A stretch of DNA of 64,000 nucleotides from Rhodobacteraceae bacterium Alg231-04 (GCA_900143635.1 FREY01000008.1:142056-206055), one strand, 5' to 3'. Positions 1-9,688 are shown, counted from the stretch's first letter. Numbers and translations: made by a program. The notes: a model not told the origin generated them from the letters alone.

Positions 1-2879
1 GCCGCGTGGGGCACCTGGCTTTGCATTGCCGTCAGTCGGGTGAGGCGCGGCAGCAGGGCCTGCCAGTGCTCCTCCATTTCGGCGCGGGTCACAAACAGAT
101 CGCGGTCCAGCCGCTGCACCCAGGTTTCCGCCAGCAGACGCAGGCTGGGATCAGCGATGCCTTTGACCCGCTCGCGCAGGGCCGCCGGATCCATGAAGAA
201 TTCGCGCGCGACATCCTCATCGGTGAGGTTTTCAAAGTAGAGATCGGCCAGATAGGTGACGATCTCACCGCCGCCGGTGCTTTCGGGGGCGCGGATCGAC
301 ACCGGGCGTCCATCAGGGCTGGCTTCGGTGGCGCCCAAGGTGTCCAGTGCAGCGGTGAACTGCGCTGCATCACCGCGATAGGCGGCGTCGACCTCTTCTT
401 GCGGGCGGTACATGGCCAGCAGCGCATCGCGCTGTGGCAGTGAGAACTGGCCCGAGGATTCGATGAAGGGGCGCAGCTGGTCGCGTTTGGCGATGATGCC
501 GTTGGAATGGCAGTCAAAACACGAGCGCGCGTTGACGATCTCAACCCCTTTGCCGATCGGCTTGGTCCGGAAGGACACGATGGAAGTGGGGCCAACGGTC
601 AGACGCTCCCCTTCGTGGGTGGACAGGTAATAGCCCTGCATCCCATTGGCGAGCGAGAAGATCATCTCGCCGCCGTCATGTTCAAAGCCCTCGGTGCCGG
701 AGGACAGGCCGCTCAGCAGGCCGGGACCATCCGGGTGTTGGATCAGCGACTGCGCACCGTCAGAGCCGGCGAAATCATAGGATTTCCAGTAATAGCCACC
801 ACGCGGCAGCGAGTGGCGTTCCAGCATCCGGTTGTGATCGGATACGCCGGAGGTGCCACCGGTGAAACCGGTGCGCAGCACGTCGCCCGCGCGGATCGCT
901 TCTTCGACGTTCACGCCCATGCGGGTTTCCAGCACGCGGATATCGGCGGGCAGGCGCAGCAGCATATCGTAATAGGGCGATTCAGAGGCGTGGCGGACAA
1001 ACCACTCCGCCCGCAGCACCGGCACCGATGCGCCAGTCATGCCGGCAACACTGGCCAGCAAGGGCTGTGCCTCGGGGGCCACCGCATAGGGGTAGACAGC
1101 GGCCAGTTCGGCCCAGGCAGCAGGATCCCAGCCAGCCTCGGCGGCGCCTTCGGTATAGGCGGCGGTGGTCAGCGCCTGCCAGTCATCGGCGCTCCAGCCG
1201 TAGTTGCGCATGTCAATGCGCACCAGCGCACCATCGGTGCCGGCCACCGGTTCGATTGGCGCCAGATTATGCCCGCGCGACACCGAGTTGATGAATTTGT
1301 TCATCCCGGCGTGCAGATAGGTCATCGGATTGCGCAGCGCGCCTTCCTCGGCGCAGTCAATCGGCGGCAGTGGGATGGAGGCGAAGCTGAAGTAGCGGAT
1401 GAAGCGGCGGTCCTGTTCCGGGATTTCGGACATATCGCGCGAGGCGGCAAGCACCTGTTCTTCAAAGGTGCCGCCGGCAAACCGTGGCAGGATCGCCGCG
1501 GCGCTGGCCACAACCGGTTCGACCACCGGGGCCGCGGCCACGGGCGCGGTTTTCAGCTCGGTGATCCAGCGGCCGATTGTCTGCAATTCTTCCGGGGTGA
1601 TCTTGGAGCCGATGGGCATCCGGTTGGAGGCCACCGATTCATAAAGCGGTGAAGCCGAAGGATCGCCGCTGATCACATTGGAGGGATCGCGGGCGATGTA
1701 ATCCAGATCACCGGTGAAGAAAGACCTCTGGTTGGTCTGTCCCGGCCCGTGGCAGTTGCGGCAATGGGTTTCCACCAGCGCATCCACTTCGGCGGCCAGT
1801 GCCGGATCAGATCCAACAGACCCCGGCACTTTGGCATTGGCCAGTGCGGCGGTGTCTACTTCCTGTGCTTCGCAATAGGCGTTGACGCGGGCGACCAGCG
1901 CCTCGGCGCCGGTTCTGTCTTCGACAACTACAGCCTCAACAACAGGTGCGACGGTATCGCCGCGTGGCTCTTCCTTGGGCAGGGTCGCGGCGTCCAGCGG
2001 TGTGCCGGTGAGATAGGCATAGATCGCGGCGCGGTCTTCGATCGGCAATTGCCCCATCCGGTCCGAGATATGGCGCATCCGCGGGTCGGTCATCGGCTTG
2101 CCGTTCAGCTTTTTGCCTTCGCGCAGGGTGCCGGTGACAAAGGCTTCGGGTGCAAAGGCGGTCAGATTGGCGGCGGAAATATTGGGGGCATAGCCGCCCA
2201 GAATGCCGCTTTCGCCCATATAGGCCTGTGACTCGTCACGCTGATATTTGAAGCCAAGCCCGGTCAGCCGCGGCGTGTGGCATTCGCCGCAGTGGCCAAG
2301 CGCCTCGGTCAGATACTGGCCGCGCTGCATCTGCGCACCCTCTGCGGCAGACAGCGCCACCGGCTCTTCTGTCCAGCGGCCCAGAACCATGGCATTGGCG
2401 AAATTCACCTCATGGGCTTTGGACACTGCATCGGAGGTCGGCAAGGAGGCCATATAGTCGCGCAGGTCCAGCGCGTCTTCGGGCGTCATATAAGCATAGG
2501 CGGCAAAAGGGAAAACCGCGCCGTAATAGTCATCCCCATTCGGTTTCTGACCCAGCAGGATCGCGTTCAGAAAGGTCGCGTTGCTCCAGTTGCCGATGCC
2601 ATGATCCGGATCGGCGGTGATGTTGGGCGTGTAGATCGCACCGAATTTGGTCTTGATTTCCCGCCCGCCGGCGAGGATTTCAGTGTCGCCCTCCACGGCA
2701 TGGCAATAGGCGCAGCCAGCGGCGTTGAAAACCACTTCGCCGTTTTTGGTGTTTGGTTGGTAATCTGCAAAGGCACCGGATTCGAAAGGGGCGCTAACAG
2801 CGGTCGGGGCTTCGGCGGTACCAGTTTGCGGCAGCAAAAGGACCAGCGTGGCGGCGAGGCCTGCGGCGGATCGGATCAT
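1..2879 (-). CDS. Multi-haem cytochrome c, 3' end cut by window edge
   Basis: The frame opens at 2879 and runs off the left edge, so at least 959 residues are visible and the C-terminus is missing. The first ~22 residues (Leu/Ala/Val rich) look like a Sec signal peptide, placing the protein in the periplasm. Four haem-c sites are seen: CAYCH (56-60), CGECH (197-201, followed by TPR as in di-haem dehydrogenase cytochromes), CRNCH (373-377) and CFDCH (787-791). The first two resemble a di-haem cytochrome unit and the third a planctomycete-type mono-haem domain; the long remainder around the fourth site is not recognised. The ATG overlaps the stop of the upstream ferric-reductase-like gene by 4 bp (2876-2879), so the two are probably co-translated. 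Electron transfer is a safe inference; donor and acceptor are unknown. Confidence 0.85.
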   Translation of the reverse strand, partial: MIRSAAGLAATLVLLLPQTGTAEAPTAVSAPFESGAFADYQPNTKNGEVVFNAAGCAYCHAVEGDTEILAGGREIKTKFGAIYTPNITADPDHGIGNWSNATFLNAILLGQKPNGDDYYGAVFPFAAYAYMTPEDALDLRDYMASLPTSDAVSKAHEVNFANAMVLGRWTEEPVALSAAEGAQMQRGQYLTEALGHCGECHTPRLTGLGFKYQRDESQAYMGESGILGGYAPNISAANLTAFAPEAFVTGTLREGKKLNGKPMTDPRMRHISDRMGQLPIEDRAAIYAYLTGTPLDAATLPKEEPRGDTVAPVVEAVVVEDRTGAEALVARVNAYCEAQEVDTAALANAKVPGSVGSDPALAAEVDALVETHCRNCHGPGQTNQRSFFTGDLDYIARDPSNVISGDPSASPLYESVASNRMPIGSKITPEELQTIGRWITELKTAPVAAAPVVEPVVASAAAILPRFAGGTFEEQVLAASRDMSEIPEQDRRFIRYFSFASIPLPPIDCAEEGALRNPMTYLHAGMNKFINSVSRGHNLAPIEPVAGTDGALVRIDMRNYGWSADDWQALTTAAYTEGAAEAGWDPAAWAELAAVYPYAVAPEAQPLLASVAGMTGASVPVLRAEWFVRHASESPYYDMLLRLPADIRVLETRMGVNVEEAIRAGDVLRTGFTGGTSGVSDHNRMLERHSLPRGGYYWKSYDFAGSDGAQSLIQHPDGPGLLSGLSSGTEGFEHDGGEMIFSLANGMQGYYLSTHEGERLTVGPTSIVSFRTKPIGKGVEIVNARSCFDCHSNGIIAKRDQLRPFIESSGQFSLPQRDALLAMYRPQEEVDAAYRGDAAQFTAALDTLGATEASPDGRPVSIRAPESTGGGEIVTYLADLYFENLTDEDVAREFFMDPAALRERVKGIADPSLRLLAETWVQRLDRDLFVTRAEMEEHWQALLPRLTRLTAMQSQVPHA

Positions 2880-4126
2880 CGGAATTCAAACCTTTCGAAG
2901 TGAACGGATTTCGGGGATTTGCCGATCGACGACAGCCCCTTGGTAATGGATTTGCGCAGCGCGGCGGGGCCGCAGAACCACAGGCTGGCGCCTGCGGGAT
3001 CGACCTTGGCTGCCAGTTTTTCGGCGTCCAGACGGCCCTCATCGGCCGAGATATGCAGATGTAACCGCAGGCCGGGCACACGGGCCGCGGCGGCCTCGAG
3101 CCGGGTCAGCCCTACGGCTTCGCTGCGGTCGCGGACACAATAGACAAGATCGATATCGGCGCTGTCATCGGGTTTCAGCCCATCCGCCAGTGCCAGAAAC
3201 GGAGTGATCCCGATGCCACCGGCCAGCCAGACCTGCCGCTGCCCCGGCTTGGCGCCCGAAAAGCGCCCGTAAGAGCCTTGCAGCCAGGCGCGGTCGCCCT
3301 CCTGAACCGTGTCGCGCAGTCGCTGGGTGAAATCACCGGCCGGTTTGATCGAAAACTCAACCTCTTCGCCCGCCGCATCTGACGACAGGGTAAAGGGGTG
3401 CGGTTCGCCCAGCCCTTTGCGGGCGAAGGACAGCATCGCGAACTGGCCCGGTCGGCGTTTGAGCGGTTTCCCCTCGGCCTTGAGGCGGACAATGGTGGCC
3501 GCATCCGCACGGGTAACCGAGGTGACGCTATAGGCACGACGCTGCAGATAAGGCGCGGCCTGGGTCCAGACAAAGGCCGCCAATGCAGCCACGCCCATCC
3601 ATGTCAGATAGGCCGAAATCATCGCGGAATTGTCGAAGGGCAGTTTGATGAAGAACTGGTGGAAGACCGCAATCGCAAAGATCGGCCCCATGGCGCGGTG
3701 GCTGAGCCGCCACCAGGCATAGGGGATTTCAAAGGACAGGCGTGGCAGGCGTTTCAACAGACTGGCGAGCCCGAGAATGACCAGTGGCCAAAAGATCAGC
3801 TCGGCGGCATCGGCGGCCAGTTCGGAGATACCGCTGGAGGCACCCTGTCCCTTGACCTCAAGATCGACCTGTTCGTGCAGCAGCACCAGAAGGATCGCGC
3901 CTGCGCCGGTCCATTTGTGCACCCAGTAGAGTTTATCCAACCCGCCAAGCCAGCGTTCCAGCAGTGCGGGGCGGGCGGCGAGGATCAGGTTCATGCTCAT
4001 CAGGCAATAGGCACCGGTGCCGGCGCTGAGCCCGCCAAACAGCTTTGGGTCCAGATGCCCGGCGGCATTGAATAAAAGGAGCAGAGGAATGAGAAGGAAG
4101 ATCGTCAGAAGGGCAGTTATTGGCAC
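2876..4126 (-). CDS. Ferric-reductase-like membrane flavocytochrome
   Basis: A 416-residue protein. Its first half holds about six hydrophobic segments of the ferric reductase-like transmembrane type, with His residues in the helices (for example in WVHKW and LLHEQ) suited to bind b-type haem. The second half is a ferredoxin-NADP reductase-like unit: HPFTLSS (FAD binding), GGIGITPF (nucleotide binding) and a terminal CGP motif. Electrons would pass from NAD(P)H through FAD to haem across the inner membrane. The start chosen is GTG 4126, which has GAGG a few bases upstream; a TTG at 4171 would add an unlikely polar leader. It is the first gene of a pair with the multi-haem cytochrome, which suggests a shared respiratory or metal-redox chain. 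The terminal acceptor cannot be read from sequence. Confidence 0.85.
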   Translation of the reverse strand: MPITALLTIFLLIPLLLLFNAAGHLDPKLFGGLSAGTGAYCLMSMNLILAARPALLERWLGGLDKLYWVHKWTGAGAILLVLLHEQVDLEVKGQGASSGISELAADAAELIFWPLVILGLASLLKRLPRLSFEIPYAWWRLSHRAMGPIFAIAVFHQFFIKLPFDNSAMISAYLTWMGVAALAAFVWTQAAPYLQRRAYSVTSVTRADAATIVRLKAEGKPLKRRPGQFAMLSFARKGLGEPHPFTLSSDAAGEEVEFSIKPAGDFTQRLRDTVQEGDRAWLQGSYGRFSGAKPGQRQVWLAGGIGITPFLALADGLKPDDSADIDLVYCVRDRSEAVGLTRLEAAAARVPGLRLHLHISADEGRLDAEKLAAKVDPAGASLWFCGPAALRKSITKGLSSIGKSPKSVHFERFEFR

Positions 4127-4319
4127 TGTTGCCTCGAGCTGGTCAAAATTTCTTGTGCCGGAACCCGCCAATCATTTGCCTGGCCCCGAAGTCTATCGTG
4201 GAAAACCACCCTATTGGCGGCTGGATCCCCTGTTATATGCAATTGTTGCATAAAACACCTCCTAAACAAATGTTTTTGCAGGCCGCGCACTCGTGAAACC
4301 TGAGACGACGGCGAAAATG

Positions 4320-4346
4320 AAAAAGGGCACCGCAAAGGGTGCCCTT
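4320..4346 (-). terminator. Rho-independent terminator after BCCT gene
   Basis: A 9-bp perfect stem (4323-4331 with 4338-4346) closes a 6-nt loop. Read on the minus strand it is followed by a run of T, the classical intrinsic terminator layout. It lies 44 bp beyond the stop of the BCCT carrier gene and separates that operon from the ferric-reductase pair. Confidence 0.85.
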
Positions 4347-4389
4347 AGTACGGGATGCCACAAAGTGCATCCTTTTCAGTGTTTGGCGC

Positions 4390-6222
4390 TTATTCCGCCG
4401 GAGCTGCCGCTGCCGCTGTCTGGCTGCGCTTGTTGTCGTTGAACAGCGCTTTGATCAGCGACAAACACATCAGACCCATGACAATGGTAAAGGGCAGGGC
4501 GCCGATGATCATCGCGCTTTTCAGCGCTTCCATCGGATCTGCGCCTCCGTTGGTTTTACCGGCAATCAGCAGGGTGCCCATCACCAGCGTCAGGATGATG
4601 CCCCAGACGATGCGGTGTTTGACGCCTGCCTGTGTTTCACCACCGGACATGATGGTGTTCATCACCAGAATGCCGGAGTCTGCCGAGGTGACCAGGAAGG
4701 TCAGCACTAGCACCACACACATCACAGTAATCAGCGACAGGAACGGACCAGAGATGATGTGCTCAAGCGTCACGAAGAGTTTCGCCGACTGAGAGGCACC
4801 GATGATGGCGCCTTCGGCCACACCTGCGATCTCCAAGTCAATCGCGGTCGCGCCGAGGATAGTCATCCAGGCAAAGCAGACAGCAGTCGGGGCAAACACA
4901 CAACCGATGATGAACTCACGGATGGTGCGGCCTTTGGAGATACGCGCTAGGAACAGACCAACGAAGGGCGAGAATGCAATCCACCAGGCCCAGTAGAATG
5001 TGGTCCAGCCAGCCTGCCAGCCAAACTGACGGCCTGCGTTACCTGCGTCATAGACAGCGGCCAGTGTGGCCTCGTCCAGTTCAGCAGCTGCGCCTTCCAG
5101 GCCACCTTTGAAGCCATCGAAAGAGCCCCAGGCGTTGGTTGCGCCACCGATCAGGTCATCTGCCAGCGGTTTTGCTGCTTCCGGCAGGGCTGCGGCAAAG
5201 GCGGCCGGATCCTGTGGGGTCCATGCGCCAAAGCTGAGCTGAACAAAGTGCAGGATGTAGTCGACCAATGCGGTTGCATAGGTGGTCATGGCGAACATAA
5301 ACGAACCGAAGACAACAAAGGTCAGCAGCAGGATCACCGACAGAACCAGGTTCAGGTTCGACAGGATCTTAACGCCCTTATCAACACCGGTCACAGCCGA
5401 GACGATCGACAGGCCCATGATGATGACCAGACCGGTGATCAGACCAACGGTGCCGGGAACAGGCGCGTCGCCGGTCATGTCCATGATCCACTCCATGCCG
5501 GTGATGGCATAGACGCCGTCGACAAACTGGCTGACACCAAATCCGATGGTCACGGATACACCCAGAATGGTTGCAACGATGCCCAGAACGTCGACGATGT
5601 GACCAAGGAAGCCGTTGATATATTTGCCGAACAACGGCGTCAGCGCAGACCGGATGGTCAGCGGCATGTCGCGTGTATAGGCGTAATAGGCCAGCGACAG
5701 GCCGGTCACCACATAGATCGCCCAGGCATGGATGCCATAATGCGCGAATGTGTAGCGGAAGCCGGACTGAACCGATTCAGGCGTGTTGCCTGCAACTTCG
5801 CCCGACACAACAACAGGGTTGGAGCCCCAGAGACCCAGCGGTTCCGCCGTAGCAAAAACCATCAGGCCGACACCCAGACCGGCGCCGAACATCATCGAGA
5901 ACCAGGAGAAGTTGGAGAACTCCGGCTTTACGCCGGGCTGGCCCATCTTGATCTTGCCGGTCTGCGGCAGGGCTGCCAGCACAAACAGGAAGAAGGCAAA
6001 GAAGCCGGTGATGACAATGTAGAAGGCGTTGAAGTCGCCCAAGATCTGCCAGTTCAGGCTGCCCAACACGCCATTGGCGTTGGCCGGCCAGACCAGCGCC
6101 CAGATCACCAGTGCGGCCATGACGCCTTTGCTGAGCAACGCAATCGGTACGCTGTAACCTTCGTAAAAACCAGAATCGGATGTTTTAATATCCAACTCCG
6201 TAAATGGTGCTTTGGATGACAT
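4390..6222 (-). CDS. BCCT-family betaine/choline/carnitine transporter
   Basis: A 610-residue integral membrane carrier of the betaine-carnitine-choline family, which brings quaternary ammonium compounds into the cell with Na+ or H+. The glycine-rich third helix is seen at 113-128 (GAGLGVGL, then AEPL) and the family signature with its Trp-rich helix at 405-440 (FYWAWWIAFSPFVG, then RISKGRTIREF). Residues ~333-400 form a longer loop than I remember in BetP, rich in Ala, Asp and Glu. It is the last gene of a six-gene minus-strand operon and is closed by the terminator at 4320-4346. The enzymes upstream (aldehyde dehydrogenase, Ldh2-family reductase) suggest that its cargo is broken down rather than only accumulated. 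The exact betaine is not known. Confidence 0.92.
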   Translation of the reverse strand: MSSKAPFTELDIKTSDSGFYEGYSVPIALLSKGVMAALVIWALVWPANANGVLGSLNWQILGDFNAFYIVITGFFAFFLFVLAALPQTGKIKMGQPGVKPEFSNFSWFSMMFGAGLGVGLMVFATAEPLGLWGSNPVVVSGEVAGNTPESVQSGFRYTFAHYGIHAWAIYVVTGLSLAYYAYTRDMPLTIRSALTPLFGKYINGFLGHIVDVLGIVATILGVSVTIGFGVSQFVDGVYAITGMEWIMDMTGDAPVPGTVGLITGLVIIMGLSIVSAVTGVDKGVKILSNLNLVLSVILLLTFVVFGSFMFAMTTYATALVDYILHFVQLSFGAWTPQDPAAFAAALPEAAKPLADDLIGGATNAWGSFDGFKGGLEGAAAELDEATLAAVYDAGNAGRQFGWQAGWTTFYWAWWIAFSPFVGLFLARISKGRTIREFIIGCVFAPTAVCFAWMTILGATAIDLEIAGVAEGAIIGASQSAKLFVTLEHIISGPFLSLITVMCVVLVLTFLVTSADSGILVMNTIMSGGETQAGVKHRIVWGIILTLVMGTLLIAGKTNGGADPMEALKSAMIIGALPFTIVMGLMCLSLIKALFNDNKRSQTAAAAAPAE

Positions 6223-6286
6223 GATGTCCCCTCCCTGTTCGCACGGTTTATCCCTTTAACCCCTGCGGCAGGCCGCAAGGATCGGT

Positions 6287-6308
6287 CCGGGGGCGTTGTC
6301 GTCCCCGG
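6287..6308 (-). other. Intercistronic inverted repeat between Ldh2 and BCCT genes
   Basis: CCGGGG (6287-6292) pairs with CCCCGG (6303-6308) around a 10-nt loop, in the 110-bp gap between the Ldh2-family gene and the BCCT gene. No T-run follows. It may tune expression of the carrier relative to the enzymes, but a 6-bp stem could be chance in GC-rich DNA. Confidence 0.3.
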
Positions 6309-6332
6309 TTACTCTGTGTCTCAACGCGAATA

Positions 6333-7343
6333 TTAGCCGGTTATGGCCTGGATCCGGTCGAGCGTGGCCGCATTGACTGCGACTCCTTCTTTCAATGCTG
6401 CGGCACGTTTTGCCTTGCGCCCGTCGCCGGGCAGGCGTGCACCGTCCTGTTCGCGGATCGATGTGGCCAGCGCTTCGATCCGGGCCGCGAAATCGCCGCC
6501 CGACGTTGCGCCCGGATCGATTGCCAGGAAGAACTGGCCAGTCTTGGGCGGCCCGCCGGCAGTGCCGGAGAAGGGCGATGCCTCGGTGCCCAAGGTCGCG
6601 CCGGTCATGGCAGCGGCCATCATCTCGGTCAGCAGGGCGATGCCCACGCCCTTGTAGCCACCCGAAGGTGCCATCGATCCTTTGAGGCCCACGTTAGGGT
6701 CGGTTGTCGGATTTCCATCGGCGTCCAGCGCCCAACCTTCCGGGATCGCCTTGCCTTCGCGGGCGTGTTTCATCACTTCGGATTTGGCGATGGTGCTGGC
6801 GCTTTGGTCGATCAGAATCTCAGGTTGCCCATCAGCGCCGGGGGCGGCGATGGAAAACGGATTGGTGCCAACGACGGGCTTGGCGCCGCCGGATGGCGCG
6901 ATCGAGGCCGGCGCATTGGTGAAGCCGATGGCCAGCAGACCTGCCTCAGCCAGACGCGCGGTATGGATGCCCAACACGCCGCAGTTATAGCTGTTGCGAA
7001 TGGCCAATGCGGCCACCCCCTGTTGTCTTGCCAGCGGGATCAGCTGTTCAAAGCCGGCATCGATGGCCGCATGGGCAAAGCCCGTGGCCGCATCGGCGCA
7101 GATCACGCCGGGGCGCGGCTGGCTGAGAAGTGGTTCAGCCTTGCCGTCAACCTTGCCGCACTTCACATGCTCAGCATAGATCGGGATATAGGCCAGCCCG
7201 TGAGAGGCCACACCATCCGCCTCGGTTGCGGCGGTGGCAGCGGCCAGAGGCCGGGCGTTGGCCTCCGAGGTGCCGGCCGCGACCAATGCGCGGAAAGCAA
7301 TATCTTCGATCTCGGCCAGAGTGAGCGTGCGGGTTTCGGTCAT
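6333..7343 (-). CDS. Ldh2/malate dehydrogenase-family oxidoreductase
   Basis: A 336-residue NAD(P)-dependent enzyme of the Ldh2 (YlbC/DpkA) family, which includes malate, lactate and ureidoglycolate dehydrogenases and the cyclic-imine reductase DpkA (delta1-piperideine-2-carboxylate / pyrroline-2-carboxylate reductase). The N-terminal SHG motif, the GTNPFS segment and the SGGYKGVG loop are typical. Where many members read SNHFG, this one reads SYNCG, so the usual His at that position is absent; I remember this variant as a distinct subgroup. It lies between the DUF3726 gene (15 bp away) and the BCCT carrier gene. In a betaine operon an imine- or keto-acid-reducing role is plausible, but the substrate is unassigned. 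Confidence 0.85.
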   Translation of the reverse strand: MTETRTLTLAEIEDIAFRALVAAGTSEANARPLAAATAATEADGVASHGLAYIPIYAEHVKCGKVDGKAEPLLSQPRPGVICADAATGFAHAAIDAGFEQLIPLARQQGVAALAIRNSYNCGVLGIHTARLAEAGLLAIGFTNAPASIAPSGGAKPVVGTNPFSIAAPGADGQPEILIDQSASTIAKSEVMKHAREGKAIPEGWALDADGNPTTDPNVGLKGSMAPSGGYKGVGIALLTEMMAAAMTGATLGTEASPFSGTAGGPPKTGQFFLAIDPGATSGGDFAARIEALATSIREQDGARLPGDGRKAKRAAALKEGVAVNAATLDRIQAITG

Positions 7344-7358
7344 GTATATTTCCCGGTG

Positions 7359-7997
7359 TTAGTCGTTATCGGAAAGCCCGGCCCCGGCGCCCGCAATACG
7401 CGAGGCTTCGGTGGCGGGCGCAAAGGTGCGGTGGGCAAAGCTGTTGAGGCTCTCCCAAGCCGCAGTGTCGGCTGTCGCACGGGTGGCTTTTGCCGCTTGC
7501 TCATCCAGCGTGCCGCCAAGGCTGGCAGAGACGCCTGAGGTCTCAGCCACCAGTAGCGCGTCACCGCTGATGCAGAGCGATGCACCATCAGTAACGGCGG
7601 CGCAGCCTTCCCATTCCAGCGTCACGCATTGGCCCAGCTGGGCCGCCGCTGCCGCTGCAAAAGGCAGCAGCATCGCCGGGTTAGAGACGGATTGCAGGGT
7701 GATGCGGCCAGCAGTCAGCCGCGCCGCGCAATCCGACAGCGAAGCGCCGGTCTGCAATGGGCACAGGGCACCGCTTGCTGCTTGCCAGTCGCCTTGCAGG
7801 CTCTGTGGGCGCAGATCTGCGGCGGCTTTGCCGTCGTTCTGGTTCAGCACGGCCGCCAGAACCGCCGCGCCATCGATGCCTTGGGAACAGAGCCAGCGGG
7901 TCGCCTTGGCGGCCTCTTCTGCAATGCCCCAGTCACGGCCAGCGCCGCGTGTGGCGCGTTTTGCGGTTGCTTCGATTTCGTTCAGGGCAAAGCTCAT
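7359..7997 (-). CDS. DUF3726 family protein of unknown function
   Basis: A 212-residue, Ala-rich soluble protein without signal peptide or membrane segment. I recognise it as the type annotated DUF3726, for which I know no proven function. The start chosen is ATG 7997, which overlaps the stop of the 564-residue gene by 4 bp (ATGA, 7994-7997); a longer frame to 8027 would run further into that gene. The tight coupling to the 564-residue protein suggests that the two work together, perhaps as subunits of one enzyme or a chaperone pair. No catalytic motif could be picked out by eye. Confidence 0.75.
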   Translation of the reverse strand: MSFALNEIEATAKRATRGAGRDWGIAEEAAKATRWLCSQGIDGAAVLAAVLNQNDGKAAADLRPQSLQGDWQAASGALCPLQTGASLSDCAARLTAGRITLQSVSNPAMLLPFAAAAAAQLGQCVTLEWEGCAAVTDGASLCISGDALLVAETSGVSASLGGTLDEQAAKATRATADTAAWESLNSFAHRTFAPATEASRIAGAGAGLSDND

Positions 7998-9688
7998 TTC
8001 GCTTCCTCCGCAGTCGGATAGACCCACAGGTCGGCGTTTTCCTCATTCAGATCGGCGGGGTAGGGCGCATTGCCGAACATGCTGATCCGCACCCAACGGT
8101 CAGACCGCGGGTCAAAATGCGTGGCACCAAAGACCGCCAGCTTGTAGCGCAGCATGTCGATCGGCAGCACGGTTGCGCTGATGGTATTGTCCTGAACCTC
8201 GCTGTAGGGCGCATCCGCACAGATCTGAACACGGCGCACAGTGTGGCGGTGCTCGGGCTGTTTCAGCAGGAATTCAGCAACCGGCAGATCAGCGTCCCAC
8301 TTGGCCAGTGCGGCATGGGCGGCGGCAGCGTCACGGGCCGGAGCCAGCGGTTGTTCATAATCGGCAATGGGTTCTTCAAACCGTTCACCCAGACGCGGTT
8401 CCAGCTTTTCCTCGGACACATACCAGGCACGGGCGCAGTTCTCTTTTGCCTGCCAGTTGGTGTCGATGGTCCAGCCAAAGGCGGTCTCGATCAGCGCGCG
8501 CACCGTGCCAACAGGCATCGCGCCATCAATGCGGAAGGCTTCGGGGCGACCATCCGCCATTGAGGACGCCAGTTCATCAACCAGATGGCCATAAGGCTCC
8601 AGAATCAGCGAGGCGATCATTTCCTGACCTTCTTCGCTCAGTGCGCCTTCGGCCCAGGTGTAGAGACTGTTCCACGGGTGATCGCGGGTCAGGTCCACAT
8701 GGTTCAGATGGGCCGTGATCTTGTCCAGATCCGCCGCCAGACCGGAGAGTTTTTCGATCTGCACCGGGTGGTTGGAGTGCCATGCCTCAACCGACAGTTT
8801 GGAGCGGTCAAACAGGCTGAGGAAAGTTGCGGCCTCTTCTGTTGTGGCGCTCGGCAGGCTACGCACGCGGGCGATGGCTTCTTCGCGCGCCTCGGTCCAG
8901 TTGTTGAACAGAACCGGGTGATTGATGATGAAAGGAGCCATGCCCAGACCTGTGGAATTGCCGATGCCAAGGCTGAGCGCGGTTTCGTGGTCCAGCTCAA
9001 CCGCCTGATCGCCGCCACGGGCACGGGCCATGTGGTTCACCAGATCGGTGACAAAGGCGCGGGTCAGGAAGACCGACAGCATTTCCGCCTGGAAGGGCGC
9101 CGACATTTCCGGCCGGCAGGCGATCTTTTCATAATCCGCCGCGCCCAGTTTGCCGGATCCGTAAACGGCGGTGGTGCGCATCAGATAACCGACCGAGGCC
9201 ACGGTTTCAGCCTCGGGCTGGCGGCCATGCGACAGCGCATCGACCATATGTTCCCACAGGCGCACCGAGCGGTTGGCGCGCGATACGGACAGGGATTTGT
9301 CATTGACGCGCCCCGCTTCCTGATGGGGAACATTTTTGGAAAGACGGGCGATATCGTCAGCCGTGGGCACCCCGTCAAACAGGGTGAATGTAGCATCCCA
9401 GGCAGTGGCAATCACCCGGTCCGACCGCATTTCCGGCGGCAGATCATGGGCAAAGGCCACCAGCGAATAGGTATGGTCGGGGCCAGTGGCGGAATAGACC
9501 GCATGGCCCACACCCTTCTCGTCAATATCGAAGAAGGGACGCGCAAAGCTCCAATTCTCGCGCGCCAGCCTGCGGGTCAAAGTCCGCATAAAGCTGAGGC
9601 GGCATTGATGCAAAGAGCCGAGACGGCTGAGACGCATCACCAGCGCGGGATCACGCCGGGAGATTGTTGTCTGCGCGTTAGTTTCCAT
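7994..9688 (-). CDS. Unrecognised 564-residue conserved operon protein
   Basis: A soluble 564-residue protein with no signal peptide or hydrophobic segments, and codon use like its neighbours. I do not recognise a domain. It has many Trp, His and acidic residues, an Arg-rich N-terminal region, and segments such as HSNHPVQ and HVDLTRDHPWN that look like conserved active-site or ligand pockets. It sits 3 bp after the M19-like gene and is coupled by a 4-bp overlap to the DUF3726 gene, so it is certainly part of the operon. An enzyme acting on the imported betaine, or a structural partner of the DUF3726 protein, are both possible. No function is claimed. Confidence 0.75.
   Translation of the reverse strand: METNAQTTISRRDPALVMRLSRLGSLHQCRLSFMRTLTRRLARENWSFARPFFDIDEKGVGHAVYSATGPDHTYSLVAFAHDLPPEMRSDRVIATAWDATFTLFDGVPTADDIARLSKNVPHQEAGRVNDKSLSVSRANRSVRLWEHMVDALSHGRQPEAETVASVGYLMRTTAVYGSGKLGAADYEKIACRPEMSAPFQAEMLSVFLTRAFVTDLVNHMARARGGDQAVELDHETALSLGIGNSTGLGMAPFIINHPVLFNNWTEAREEAIARVRSLPSATTEEAATFLSLFDRSKLSVEAWHSNHPVQIEKLSGLAADLDKITAHLNHVDLTRDHPWNSLYTWAEGALSEEGQEMIASLILEPYGHLVDELASSMADGRPEAFRIDGAMPVGTVRALIETAFGWTIDTNWQAKENCARAWYVSEEKLEPRLGERFEEPIADYEQPLAPARDAAAAHAALAKWDADLPVAEFLLKQPEHRHTVRRVQICADAPYSEVQDNTISATVLPIDMLRYKLAVFGATHFDPRSDRWVRISMFGNAPYPADLNEENADLWVYPTAEEAK

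Noticed and set aside
507..1652. Long plus-strand open frame of 381 codons
   Set aside because: Opposite strand of the multi-haem cytochrome gene. The product is Gly/His/Arg rich without recognisable domains, whereas the minus strand has four CxxCH motifs and a signal peptide.
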